From: Bacteroidota bacterium
Lineage (GTDB): Bacteria > Bacteroidota > Bacteroidia > Bacteroidales > UBA12481
Direction of reading: 5' to 3'
Assembly (NCBI GenBank): GCA_018669475.1
Contig: JABHCC010000084.1
Coordinates: 1 to 64,000 of the forward strand
DNA: 64,000 nucleotides
Position numbers and translations under genes: made by a program. Of the stretch, positions 52,241 to 61,458 are shown one piece after another. Each line of letters begins with the position of its first letter. The first letter of the stretch is position 1. Below the pieces are notes generated by a model that was given only the letters and a program-made list of their open reading frames with translations, ran no database searches and had not been told where the DNA came from.

Positions 52241-54490
52241 AATAGCCCTATTCTTCAAATCATATTCTTGTCCTGGTTTCAGCAAGTAGAATGGGTATGC
52301 TCCACGAGTTTGATTTACATAAGCCCGCCTGTCTCCTGAGTAAAATTTCCCATCATAAATTAGCACATAATGTTGGCCCAGAACCTTTAATGTATCCCCT
52401 TGGACTTCAATTGCAGTATTTTCATCAAGGCCAATGCCAAGTACACCAGGGTATTTCTCAAGTGCTTCAAAGAGGTCGAATTGACGGTTGCGGGCTAACA
52501 AATGCTGGTCAATCGCAACATTACTCATAAATCCCAGCCCATCCTCATGATCACCACATAAAATAGTATTGGTTTTAGTATCTCCCCTGAATAAATATGT
52601 TCCCTGAATAGTAGCACCGGCAGAACTGCCCCCTATCACCCCACCTCTTTCCAACACCCCTTCAAAAGCTTTATGAGTTTTGGTGTTTAAATAGGAATCT
52701 GCCAGACGCCACTGTCTCCCTCCATTAAACCAAACTGCATTAGCCTCCAACAGTGGTTTATAAAACTCAGTACTATCGGCTTCTTTCGGATCACGGGTAT
52801 GTAATACTACACACTCTTCTACCCCATATCTGGCAAATGTTTTCGATAAGAGATCAAAATATCCTTCCCTGTTTAAACTCCTGTCCTCACCGGCGGTGGG
52901 TACAATCACAATTTTTGCATTTTCACCTCCGGCCAGCTCAACAAATCGTGCAAATACCGTGCTGTCTCTTAATGCCCCGCCTGCAATAATCAAATGTCCT
53001 TTCTCCGGCCCCCTGACAGGTTTTTCAATTCTATTTGCCATCTCTGCTACCGCAAAACTCAGCATTACCGCCAGATCCTCCATGGTTTCAGGCCAAATGG
53101 TATTCACATCATCCAGAGGAACATGATAATACCCCTTCCCTCCGCCTGATGAAAAACTAAGGCTTGGAATCCCTGCTTTCATAAAGACAGCTGCATCAGA
53201 GCGGGGTCGACCCAGATTGGCATTAAATGAAGTCGACAACTGGCGGTGAACAAGTCGATTATTAGCTCTTTTAACGGCCGCAAATATCCCCGGAAAGTTT
53301 TCACCTCCTCCGGCATGCAAATTTGGTCCAACACCAACGCAATCCAGATTCAGATAGCAAAAGGTTTTACTTAGTGGAAAAGCAGGAGATTCTATATATT
53401 CCTTTGATCCCACAAGCCCTTGTTCCTCAGCTCCCAATCCCATAAATAGCACAGATCTTTTTAGTTGCACTCCACTCTCCTTCAATAATTTTGCAATCCC
53501 CATTATCACCGCAATACCTGATGCGTTGTCCTGGGCCCCGGGACAAACCTCATAGCAAGCACCAACATGATCAAGATGTCCACCAATAATCACTACTTCA
53601 TTCCTCAATTCAGGATCAGAACCAGGAAGCAGGGCTATAACAGAATTACCCTTGCCCTCAGGGTGATATTCAGTATGATTCTGCATAGCAACAATCTTAT
53701 TCATAGAGAAACTGTATGGTTTCAACTCATCCTGAATCTTTTTAACTAGCTCAGAATAATCTTTCCCTGTCCCCGAAAATAAATCTTCAACTACATCAGT
53801 CCCCACCAATGAATTTATCAGATTTTCATGATAGTCATTATTAGTATTAGCCAGAGGACCATAATGATACAGAAGTCCAACCGCTCCATGATCAATGGCA
53901 TTCTGCATTTTATACTGGTGCAAAGAATAAGGCAGCCACGGTAAAAAAAACTCAGCACCTGCTCCTGGTAAAACAGGGGCTTCAGGCCTCATCAGTACAA
54001 TCTTCCCTTTTACATCCACACCTTTATACTCATCAAAGCCCAGTTCCGGAGCACTAATACCCCAGCCCACAAAAACTACCTCTGCTTCAACAGTGCCGTT
54101 TCCAGAAGTACTCCCTGGCATGTATTGGTCAAAATAATGATAAGCCTTCCGGATGGTATCATGCCGATTTACCGGTACCAATAACTCAAGACGGCAACCA
54201 GGCTTAACAACTGTGTAAGCCTGATCAAACCATTGAAACCATTCACCCTTATATCCAGGCATCAGACCCATATCTTCAAAATATTCAGCCAGGTAATTTG
54301 CTACCTCCAGATATTCAGGACTCCCAGTCAAACGTCCCTGGTATTTTTCATTAGCTAATTCTTCAACATAGCCAAATAATTCCTCTCCGGATAAGTTCAA
54401 TGCTGCTTTCTTCAGCTCAGTATAATCCAATTGACCAAGCACACCAACAGCAATATTCATAACAAGCAGAAACAAAATAGTCCTTTTCAT
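52223..54490 (-). CDS. M28 metallopeptidase fused to a cyanophycinase-like (S51) domain
   Basis: A 755-residue exported protein (signal peptide to VLGQ). Residues 25-480 form an M28 zinc aminopeptidase, with a PA-type insert (about 133-265), and all metal/catalytic positions present: His305 and Asp307 (GGHLDHVG), Asp321 (AQDNASG), Glu355/Glu356 (LGAEEQG), Asp383 (LNLDCVG) and His456 (YYHVPLDD). Residues 497-730 are a cyanophycinase-like peptidase S51 domain: IIAGGALRD, GGSSAGAT with the nucleophile at about Ser623, and IDQHLLARNRQFDLFEALEK followed by GIGLDENTAIEV, all characteristic of the family. It would act in the periplasm or be surface-exposed, perhaps releasing and then cutting amide- or isopeptide-type peptides. 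The substrate is unknown. Confidence 0.92.
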   Translation of the reverse strand: MKRTILFLLVMNIAVGVLGQLDYTELKKAALNLSGEELFGYVEELANEKYQGRLTGSPEYLEVANYLAEYFEDMGLMPGYKGEWFQWFDQAYTVVKPGCRLELLVPVNRHDTIRKAYHYFDQYMPGSTSGNGTVEAEVVFVGWGISAPELGFDEYKGVDVKGKIVLMRPEAPVLPGAGAEFFLPWLPYSLHQYKMQNAIDHGAVGLLYHYGPLANTNNDYHENLINSLVGTDVVEDLFSGTGKDYSELVKKIQDELKPYSFSMNKIVAMQNHTEYHPEGKGNSVIALLPGSDPELRNEVVIIGGHLDHVGACYEVCPGAQDNASGIAVIMGIAKLLKESGVQLKRSVLFMGLGAEEQGLVGSKEYIESPAFPLSKTFCYLNLDCVGVGPNLHAGGGENFPGIFAAVKRANNRLVHRQLSTSFNANLGRPRSDAAVFMKAGIPSLSFSSGGGKGYYHVPLDDVNTIWPETMEDLAVMLSFAVAEMANRIEKPVRGPEKGHLIIAGGALRDSTVFARFVELAGGENAKIVIVPTAGEDRSLNREGYFDLLSKTFARYGVEECVVLHTRDPKEADSTEFYKPLLEANAVWFNGGRQWRLADSYLNTKTHKAFEGVLERGGVIGGSSAGATIQGTYLFRGDTKTNTILCGDHEDGLGFMSNVAIDQHLLARNRQFDLFEALEKYPGVLGIGLDENTAIEVQGDTLKVLGQHYVLIYDGKFYSGDRRAYVNQTRGAYPFYLLKPGQEYDLKNRAIIVPGR

Positions 54491-54595
54491 CCCTTTTATA
54501 TTTAATTTTATTTGTCGGATGGAGCTCGCACAACAAAAACAATCATCCGTGTGTATGTTAAAATATTTTTCCTTTTGTCATGCTCGGTTCATAAT
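54488..54595 (-). repeat. Repeated leader element, copy B
   Basis: The 108 nt up to and including the M28 start codon match 24796-24902 at about 93%. The stem CGGATG...CATCCG and the GAGCTC palindrome are kept; substitutions fall mainly in the loop and in the flank. It is the 5' leader of an unrelated gene here as well. The following minisatellite tract begins about 50 nt further upstream. Confidence 0.85.
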
Positions 54596-54643
54596 ATGAT
54601 AGTTTTGACAACGAAAATACAATATTCTCACAATAGAAAACTC

Positions 54644-54822
54644 GTCCGAAGTCCGAGGTCCAAAGTCCAAAGTCCAAAGTCCCCGATTCCCGACTCCCGA
54701 CTCCCAGTCCCCTTGTCCCCAGTCCCCAGTCCCCGATTCCCGATTCCCGACTCCCAGTCCCCTTGTCCCCAGTCCCCTGATTCCCGCCCCCCGATTCCCG
54801 ACTCCCGACTCCCGACTCCCGA
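54644..54822. repeat. CCCGATT/CCCGACT/CCCAGT minisatellite-like tract
   Basis: About 180 nt made of AGTCCAA, CCCGATTCCCGACTCCC and CAGTCCCCTTGTCCCCAGT units, with a longer period of roughly 50 nt repeated twice, lies between the M28 gene and the NuoE-like gene. It has neither a gene nor a promoter. With the leader element it fills the 410-nt gap 54491-54900. Confidence 0.92.
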
Positions 54823-54900
54823 TATATGATATTTGTCATTTCACAACTGCCCGATTAATCTATTTTTACCAAATAAACCAGAAAATCATTGCGATAAAAC

Positions 54901-55455
54901 ATGCGCATTCAACGAATTGATAATCAGCCAGAAATAATTTCTGAACAACAAGAAAACCCGGATCTGTCGGGTTTAAAACCTCTGATAGAAAAATACCGGA
55001 ATAAAAAAGGGAATTTGATTCCTCTTCTTCAGGGCACTCAGGAGATGCTGGGTTACATACCTGAAGAAGCATTTAAAATGATTTCAGAAGGAACCGGGAT
55101 TAATTTAAGTGACATGTACGGTGTAGCTACATTTTATTCTCAATTCAGGCTCCATCCGGTAGGTAAAAACATTATTAAAGTATGTCATGGTACGGCGTGT
55201 CATGTTCAAAATGCCTCGGTGATTACAGATGCCCTTGAGGAAACCCTGAAAGTGTGTGACGGTGAAACCACTGAAGATGGATTATTCACACTTGAATCAG
55301 TTGCATGTCTGGGTTGTTGTTCACTTGCTCCTGTGATGATGATTGGTGATGAAACCTATGGTAAACTCACTTCAAAATCGGCAGTGAAAGTGATCAGGGA
55401 AATCAGAATTCAAGAAAAGAAAGAACAAGCAGAATCCTCAATAAAGAAGGACTAA
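54901..55455 (+). CDS. NuoE-like [2Fe-2S] subunit of an NADH-linked complex
   Basis: A 184-residue soluble protein of the 24-kDa NADH dehydrogenase/HydC family. The four ligands of the thioredoxin-like [2Fe-2S] domain are Cys95 and Cys100 (CHGTAC) and Cys136 and Cys140 (CLGCC). LDLSDMYGVATFYSQF-like sequence (GINLSDMYGVATFYSQF) precedes them. The N-terminal 40 residues extend beyond the usual start. It is the first gene of the operon, 2 nt before the NuoF-like gene. Electron-bifurcating hydrogenases and formate dehydrogenases use such subunits next to NuoF-like ones. Confidence 0.95.
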   Translation: MRIQRIDNQPEIISEQQENPDLSGLKPLIEKYRNKKGNLIPLLQGTQEMLGYIPEEAFKMISEGTGINLSDMYGVATFYSQFRLHPVGKNIIKVCHGTACHVQNASVITDALEETLKVCDGETTEDGLFTLESVACLGCCSLAPVMMIGDETYGKLTSKSAVKVIREIRIQEKKEQAESSIKKD

Positions 55456-55457
55456 AG

Positions 55458-57236
55458 ATGGAAACTACCAAAGTAATTGTAGGACTTGGAAGCTGCGGAA
55501 TAGCTGCTGGTGGAAACAAAGTCTATAATAAGATCAAGGAAATGAAGGAGCTCGAGAATATTGATTTTATTCTTGACAAAACCTCATGTGTTGGCATGTG
55601 CTTTCGGGAACCTCTGGTTGAAATTATTGATGAAACCGGTGCCTATTTATACGGTGATATTGATGAGAAGAAAGCCATAGAGATTATTGATCAGCATGTT
55701 CAGAAACTTACCCCGGTCAAAGAATATATTGTTCACAGTGATCTGTATGAAACACGCGATGACAATTTTTTCAAAGGACAGGTAAAAATTGCTTTACGGG
55801 ATTGTGGATTCATTAATCCTGAGAATCTTGATGAATATGAAGCTCGTAATGGATATGTTGCCCTGAAAAATATTGCCGAAAAAGGAATTTCACAGGAAGA
55901 TATTATTCAGAATGTACTCGACTCAGGCCTTAGAGGACGTGGTGGAGGAGGCTTCCCTACCGGATTGAAATGGCGCTTTGCTTTAAATAGTGAGGCAGAT
56001 GAGAAATATGTGATATGTAATGCAGATGAGGGTGATCCCGGTGCATTTATGGATCGTTCCCTGCTTGAAGGTGATCCTCATGCCGTAATTGAAGGTATGA
56101 TCATTGCTGCTTTTGCTATTGGTGCAACAGGAGGAGTTATCTACTGCCGTGCTGAGTACCCGCTGGCCATTGATCGACTGAACATTGCACTAGAGCAGGC
56201 CCGTAAGGCAGGCTACCTGGGTTCTGACATTCTCGGTATCACTGGATTTAATCTTGACATATACGTAAAAGAAGGCGCCGGAGCCTTTGTTTGTGGTGAA
56301 GAAACTGCCCTTATGGCCTCGGTTGAAGGTAAAAGAGGAATGCCAAATAAAAGACCCCCTTTCCCTGCCGAGGCAGGCTTGTGGGGCAAACCAACAAATA
56401 TTAACAACGTTGAGACTTTTGCAAATATTCCCTGGATAATTGTTAATGGACCTGATGCTTATGCTGCTTATGGAACTGAAAAATCCAAAGGAACAAAAGT
56501 GTTTGCTCTAACAGGTAAAATAAAAAATGGCGGACTGGTTGAGGTCCCAATGGGTATTACCATCCGGGAGGTTATCTTTAATTTGGGAGGTGGTATTCAA
56601 GATGATAAGCGATTTAAAGCTGTACAGCTGGGAGGCCCATCAGGAGGATGCATCCCTGAACACCTGATTGATACACCTATTGATTATGATTCGGTCAATG
56701 CTACCGGAGCAATCATGGGATCAGGAGGAATGGTGGTGATGGATGAGACTACATGCATGGTGGACATGGCCAGATTTTTTCTCGATTTTACTCAGAAAGA
56801 ATCTTGTGGTAAATGCACTTTCTGCCGGATCGGTACCAAGCGGATGCTTGAAATACTGACTCGTATTTGTAACGCAGAAGGAGAAGAAGGAGATATAGAG
56901 AAATTAGAAGAACTTGCATATCACATTAAGGACGCTTCCTTATGCGGCTTAGGCCAAACGGCACCTAATCCTGTACTGACAACAATAAGATATTTCAGAG
57001 ATGAGTATGAAGCTCATATCCGAGACAAGAAGTGTCCGGCGAAAAGCTGTAAAAAACTTCTTACCTACGAAGTGATACCCGAGATGTGTACCGGATGTAC
57101 TGTTTGCGCAAAAAATTGCCCGGTTGATACTATCAGAGGAGCAAGAAAGGAATTGCATTTTATCGAGCAGGATAAATGCACCCATTGTGGAGTGTGCTTT
57201 AGCAAATGTAAGTTTGACGCAATCAGAGTGTATTAA
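55458..57236 (+). CDS. NuoF/HydB-like NADH-binding flavoprotein subunit
   Basis: A 592-residue subunit with an N-terminal thioredoxin-like [2Fe-2S] domain (about 5-85, GSCGIAAGG and CVGMCFREP), the NADH/FMN domain (GRGGGGFPTGLKW and GAFVCGEETALM), an SLBB-like region, the N-3-type [4Fe-4S] site (SCGKCTFCRIGT...CGLGQ), and two C-terminal [4Fe-4S] ferredoxin motifs (CTGCTVCAKNCP and CTHCGVCFSKCK). This is the layout of HydB-type subunits of soluble NADH-linked complexes, not of respiratory NuoF. It sits between NuoE-like and NuoG-like subunits and should deliver NADH electrons to the large subunit or to ferredoxin. Confidence 0.96.
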   Translation: METTKVIVGLGSCGIAAGGNKVYNKIKEMKELENIDFILDKTSCVGMCFREPLVEIIDETGAYLYGDIDEKKAIEIIDQHVQKLTPVKEYIVHSDLYETRDDNFFKGQVKIALRDCGFINPENLDEYEARNGYVALKNIAEKGISQEDIIQNVLDSGLRGRGGGGFPTGLKWRFALNSEADEKYVICNADEGDPGAFMDRSLLEGDPHAVIEGMIIAAFAIGATGGVIYCRAEYPLAIDRLNIALEQARKAGYLGSDILGITGFNLDIYVKEGAGAFVCGEETALMASVEGKRGMPNKRPPFPAEAGLWGKPTNINNVETFANIPWIIVNGPDAYAAYGTEKSKGTKVFALTGKIKNGGLVEVPMGITIREVIFNLGGGIQDDKRFKAVQLGGPSGGCIPEHLIDTPIDYDSVNATGAIMGSGGMVVMDETTCMVDMARFFLDFTQKESCGKCTFCRIGTKRMLEILTRICNAEGEEGDIEKLEELAYHIKDASLCGLGQTAPNPVLTTIRYFRDEYEAHIRDKKCPAKSCKKLLTYEVIPEMCTGCTVCAKNCPVDTIRGARKELHFIEQDKCTHCGVCFSKCKFDAIRVY

Positions 57237-57266
57237 TCCACTTGCAAATCTTGAAAACTAAGAAAA

Positions 57267-60200
57267 ATGAACGATCTGAATATCATCATAAACGGGAAAA
57301 AATACGAAGGCAAAGCCGGTGAAACAGTTTTGGCCTGTGCAAAAAAGCAAGGTATTTCTATTCCCACCCTTTGTAATGACCCTAGATTAGAACCATATTC
57401 ATCCTGCTTTGTTTGTGTGGTTGAAATTGACGGCATGAAAGGACTACAACCTGCATGCAGCACCATTATCCGGGAGGGTATGCTTATTGAAACTGAAAAC
57501 GAAAAAGTACGAGCTTCCAGAAAAAATGCCCTTGACCTGATAGCAAGTAATCATTATGCCGATTGTGTTGCTCCATGTAAAACAACCTGTCCTGCAGGTG
57601 TGGATGTGCAAGGCTATATCTCGCTGATCGAAAAAGAAATGTACTCTGATGCAGTTGCACTGATAAAGGAAGTTAATCCACTTCCAGCAATTTGCGGACG
57701 TGTTTGTGTTCGTCCTTGTGAGGTAGCTTGTCGTAGAAATCTGATGGATGAGGAAGCCGGAGTAGGAATTGATTATCTCAAACGTTTTGCTGCTGATTAT
57801 GATTTGAACAGTCCTGACAAATATAGCCCCGAAACTGAACCTTCTACCGGAAAAAAAGTTGCGGTAATTGGTGCCGGACCTGGAGGTTTGTCAGTTGCAT
57901 GGTTCTTGCAACTTAAAGGCCATCAGGTAGAAGTATTTGAGGCAAGTCCTAAACCAGGAGGGATGTTGCGATATGGAATTCCACCGTATCGTTTGCCTAA
58001 TGAACTTATTGATCAGGAAGTTGCCTGCATTACTGAGTTGGGTGCCAATATCCATTATCAGAAGAAATTAGGTGAAGACCTTAGCTATGAGCAAATCACA
58101 AAGGATTTTGATGCAACTGTTCTGACTATCGGTTCACAAAAAGGTACTGGAGTTGGTTGTACAGGGGATGATGCCGGTAATGTATTTAGCGGGATTGATT
58201 TCCTCAGGAATATTGCGATGACAAGTCAGAAACCTGATTTTAGCGGGAAAACTGTCGCAGTGATTGGCGGCGGAAATACGGCCATGGACTGTTGCCGAAC
58301 AGCAATGCGTCTGGGAGCGAAAAAAACTTATGTGGTATACAGGAGAACCGAAAAGGAAATGCCTGCAAACCCAATTGAGATTCATGAATCCAAAGAAGAA
58401 GGAATCGAGTACTTATTCCTGAATAACCCTGTTGAAATTCACAAAAATCAGGAAGGAAATATTGAATCAATGACCCTGATAAAAATGCGATTGGGGGAAC
58501 CTGATGCATCAGGAAGACGACGTCCGGTTCCAATTGAAAATTCTGAGTATCAGTTGAACTTAGATTACGTTCTGGCTGCAATTGGACAAAAGACCCAGAC
58601 TGAATTTATTGATAACATAAATGATTTTACTGTTGAAGGTGAACTAAAAGTTAATCGCTGGGGTGATCTTGATGCTGATAAAAAAACTCTGCAAACTGGA
58701 ATTCCATCAGTTTTTGCTGCAGGAGATGGTGTTACAGGACCAGCAACCCTTATTGAAGCCATTGCCCAGGCAAAAATAGCTTCACATAGCTGTCATCAAT
58801 ACCTGAGTGGCCAAAGCATCAAAACTGTGAAAGCTGAGTTCCTCTCAAAGAAAGATAATTTCAAGAAACAAGATCCGGCTGATTTTGTTGACAGTTTCGG
58901 AAAACAGTTCAGGAAAGAAATGCCTCTGATTCCGCCAACAGAACGTGAAAACTTCAATGAGGTTGAGCTGGGATATTCTGAAGAGCAGGCTCTTTCTGAA
59001 ACAGCAAGATGTCTGGAATGCGGATGCTCCGAATATTTCAGTTGCGACCTGAAGCAACTTTGTGATGAATATGAGGCTGATCAGACAAAATATTCTGGTG
59101 GATTTCAAAGTTATGAAGTGCGATTTGACCATCCATATATTGAAATAGACAGCAATAAATGTATTCTTTGCAGCAGATGTGTTCGTATATGTCAAGACGT
59201 AGTTGGGGCAAGTGCTTTAGGCTTAATCAACAGAGGATTTGACACTTACGTCGCCCCAAGCATGGGTGAATCGTTGAAAGACGGTACTTGTGAATCATGT
59301 GGACTTTGCATTTCTGCTTGTCCTACAGGGGCTATTACAGAAAACGTAACATTTAAACCTGGTCCGGTAAAACTAGAAAGTGCAAAAACCATTTGCACCT
59401 ATTGCTCTGTGGGTTGCACTCTTGAAGTCAATACTCATAATGAATATGTATGGTCGATGACGGGTGCTGAGGGAATGATTAATACAGATGCCAACCTTTG
59501 TCGCTCTGGAAAATTCGGCTACAACTTCAGAAATCGTAAAGATCGGATTACCAAGCCTTTATTAAAGGGGAAGAATGGATTTGAAGAGATCAGTTTTAAG
59601 GAGGCATTTTCTCTGATTAAGGAAAAGGTTAAACAGGTTCAACCCGATCAAAACCTTATCATGGCAGGTGCACGCTTAAGTAATGAAGAACTTTATCTCA
59701 GTCAGAAATTAGCAAAAACAGCTATTAAAACGGAAGGATTATCCAGCTTCCATTATCTGGGTCGTAGCCCGGGATACGAGATAGCATCTGACAATAATGT
59801 TCCTTTCTCTGAATTAGACTATGCCAGTCGTATATATCTTTTTGGTAGCGAAATTCATGAAGACAATCCTGTAGCAGGTTTCATGGTAAACGATGCTAAA
59901 AACAAAAATAAAATCCCAATCACATATATCAGCCTGCTGGAACAAAGCAAGCTACATCAGAAAGTTGATGAGATTTGTCTGCTTGACTCCTATTACTCTT
60001 TCCTTAAAGCTGTCAATTACTATTTGCTTGACAATGGGATGGAGAATGGATTATTCATCAGGGATCATGTTCAGGGATTTGAAGATTATAAGACTTCCTT
60101 ATTACAAGAAAATTACAACAACCTGGTGTCTTTATCCGGCAGGTCTGAAATTGAAATTGAATCTTTTGCCAAACAATATAATCAAGAACAAAATGCGATT

Positions 60201-60881
60201 GTTATCTTTTCAGATAAAGACATTACCAGTTCTGAGATTATCGAATTAAGGAACTTGTCTGTTCTGACAGGAAAACTAGGTAAAACCGCCAGTGGATTAA
60301 TTTGTCTGAGAGAAAAGAATAACTCACAGGGCTTAATTGACATGGGTATTCAGAAGAGTACAGATCCCATGGCTAATCTTCAAGCCGGCAATATCAGGAA
60401 TTTATTCATATTCGGAGAAGATCCGGCAGGATGTGCTCTCGAAAATAAAGAGGTAGTTAAATGGTTGGATAGTACTAGCTTTATTGTTGCTCAGGATTAT
60501 TTCCATTCTGCAACAACGACAATGGCCGACCTTATTCTACCAGGATCACTTCCCGGTGAATTCAGAGGCAGTTTTACCAATACGCAGAAAATGATACAGG
60601 TTTTTGAACAGAACGTGAAATCACCCCTTGAAATGTCATTTGCCGTACAGATAATTGAATTACTGAAAGAGTTTGGCGTGAATGGTCTCGAGGATGAAAA
60701 CGATGCCCATAATGAAGCCCTCCAATATGTTTCAAAAGCTGATGAGAAAACTCCCATCACCTTAAATAACAGCCTTGAAGAGCAATATTCTGCATTATTT
60801 AGTCATGGTTGTGATTTATTGACTAGATTGTTCAATGAATCTTTTGAAAAAGCATTTGGCGTAATATCTAATAATGAATGA
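57267..60881 (+). CDS. NuoG-like large subunit with inserted GltD-like flavoprotein and inactive molybdopterin-type domain
   Basis: The 1204-residue chain has an N-terminal [2Fe-2S] domain (Cys36, 47, 50, 64), a GltD-like FAD/NAD(P) module (about 100-520: CKTTCPAGVDV, GAGPGG at 202-207, GGGNTAMDCC at 334-343, FAAGDGVTGPA), a two-cluster ferredoxin region (about 620-690) and a molybdopterin oxidoreductase-type domain that starts with a [4Fe-4S] set (Cys710, 713, 717 and 745). In formate dehydrogenases the Mo/W ligand lies in a segment like ARLCHSP; the corresponding HYLGRSP here has Gly832, so a metal-bound catalytic site is unlikely. It resembles the large subunits of NADH-dependent, flavin-based electron-bifurcating families. 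NADPH, ferredoxin or another partner may be the second substrate. Confidence 0.92.
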   Translation: MNDLNIIINGKKYEGKAGETVLACAKKQGISIPTLCNDPRLEPYSSCFVCVVEIDGMKGLQPACSTIIREGMLIETENEKVRASRKNALDLIASNHYADCVAPCKTTCPAGVDVQGYISLIEKEMYSDAVALIKEVNPLPAICGRVCVRPCEVACRRNLMDEEAGVGIDYLKRFAADYDLNSPDKYSPETEPSTGKKVAVIGAGPGGLSVAWFLQLKGHQVEVFEASPKPGGMLRYGIPPYRLPNELIDQEVACITELGANIHYQKKLGEDLSYEQITKDFDATVLTIGSQKGTGVGCTGDDAGNVFSGIDFLRNIAMTSQKPDFSGKTVAVIGGGNTAMDCCRTAMRLGAKKTYVVYRRTEKEMPANPIEIHESKEEGIEYLFLNNPVEIHKNQEGNIESMTLIKMRLGEPDASGRRRPVPIENSEYQLNLDYVLAAIGQKTQTEFIDNINDFTVEGELKVNRWGDLDADKKTLQTGIPSVFAAGDGVTGPATLIEAIAQAKIASHSCHQYLSGQSIKTVKAEFLSKKDNFKKQDPADFVDSFGKQFRKEMPLIPPTERENFNEVELGYSEEQALSETARCLECGCSEYFSCDLKQLCDEYEADQTKYSGGFQSYEVRFDHPYIEIDSNKCILCSRCVRICQDVVGASALGLINRGFDTYVAPSMGESLKDGTCESCGLCISACPTGAITENVTFKPGPVKLESAKTICTYCSVGCTLEVNTHNEYVWSMTGAEGMINTDANLCRSGKFGYNFRNRKDRITKPLLKGKNGFEEISFKEAFSLIKEKVKQVQPDQNLIMAGARLSNEELYLSQKLAKTAIKTEGLSSFHYLGRSPGYEIASDNNVPFSELDYASRIYLFGSEIHEDNPVAGFMVNDAKNKNKIPITYISLLEQSKLHQKVDEICLLDSYYSFLKAVNYYLLDNGMENGLFIRDHVQGFEDYKTSLLQENYNNLVSLSGRSEIEIESFAKQYNQEQNAIVIFSDKDITSSEIIELRNLSVLTGKLGKTASGLICLREKNNSQGLIDMGIQKSTDPMANLQAGNIRNLFIFGEDPAGCALENKEVVKWLDSTSFIVAQDYFHSATTTMADLILPGSLPGEFRGSFTNTQKMIQVFEQNVKSPLEMSFAVQIIELLKEFGVNGLEDENDAHNEALQYVSKADEKTPITLNNSLEEQYSALFSHGCDLLTRLFNESFEKAFGVISNNE

Positions 60882-61339
60882 TCATGAAAGAGTTTAAAAA
60901 TATTAACGAAATTCTCGATTTCGCCATGGCTAGCGAACAAAGGGCAATCGATTTGTACAGTAATCTGGCTGAAAAGTCTGGCATTCAGGAGATGCGCGAC
61001 ACATTTATTAGCTTTGCAAAAGAGGAGATGAAACATAAGGCTCAACTGGTTAAGATAAAAAGGGAAGGATTCTTTGAACATGGTAGCGAAAAGGTGACTG
61101 ACATGAAGATTGCCGATTACACTGCCGATGTTAAACCCACAGAGAATATGCTTTATCATGAAGCTCTCATTTTAGCAATGAGTCAGGAGAAAGCAGCTTT
61201 CAAACTATATTCAACACTGGCTGACCGTGCACCGAACCAGGACTTGAAGAATCTTTTCTTATCTCTTGCTCAGGAAGAAGCAAAACATAAGCTTCGCTTC
61301 GAGATAGAATATGATGAGTATGTATTGAGAGACAATTAA
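60878..61339 (+). CDS. Rubrerythrin-like ferritin-fold protein
   Basis: A 153-residue four-helix protein with two pairs of iron-ligand motifs: SEQRAIDLY and EEMKHKAQL in the first half, and SQEKAAFKLY and EEAKHKLRF in the second. It lacks the C-terminal rubredoxin Cys pairs, so it is an erythrin/rubrerythrin core without its own electron donor. The start overlaps the NuoG-like stop by 4 nt (ATGA), and a second ATG lies 6 nt on, so it is coupled to the NADH complex. A role in peroxide reduction or iron handling fed by the complex is a reasonable inference. Confidence 0.92.
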   Translation: MIMKEFKNINEILDFAMASEQRAIDLYSNLAEKSGIQEMRDTFISFAKEEMKHKAQLVKIKREGFFEHGSEKVTDMKIADYTADVKPTENMLYHEALILAMSQEKAAFKLYSTLADRAPNQDLKNLFLSLAQEEAKHKLRFEIEYDEYVLRDN

Positions 61340-61407
61340 GTAAATTCTTAATCTCTATAATTCTGTAATAGAGCTTGGTGATTTTCATTCCAGGCCAAAC
61401 AAGATAT

Positions 61408-61438
61408 TTTGTTTAAGACCGTTATCTTAGTAATTTTG
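61408..61438 (+). promoter_or_regulatory. Promoter of the LysM protein gene
   Basis: TTTG (61408-61411), a 19-nt spacer and TAATTTTG (61431-61438) match the Bacteroidota consensus exactly. Transcription would begin near 61445. The longest open frame begins with GTG at 61438 inside the -7 box, so the ATG at 61459 must be the real start. Confidence 0.62.
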
Positions 61439-61458
61439 TGCGTTTTGATATTCGGACT

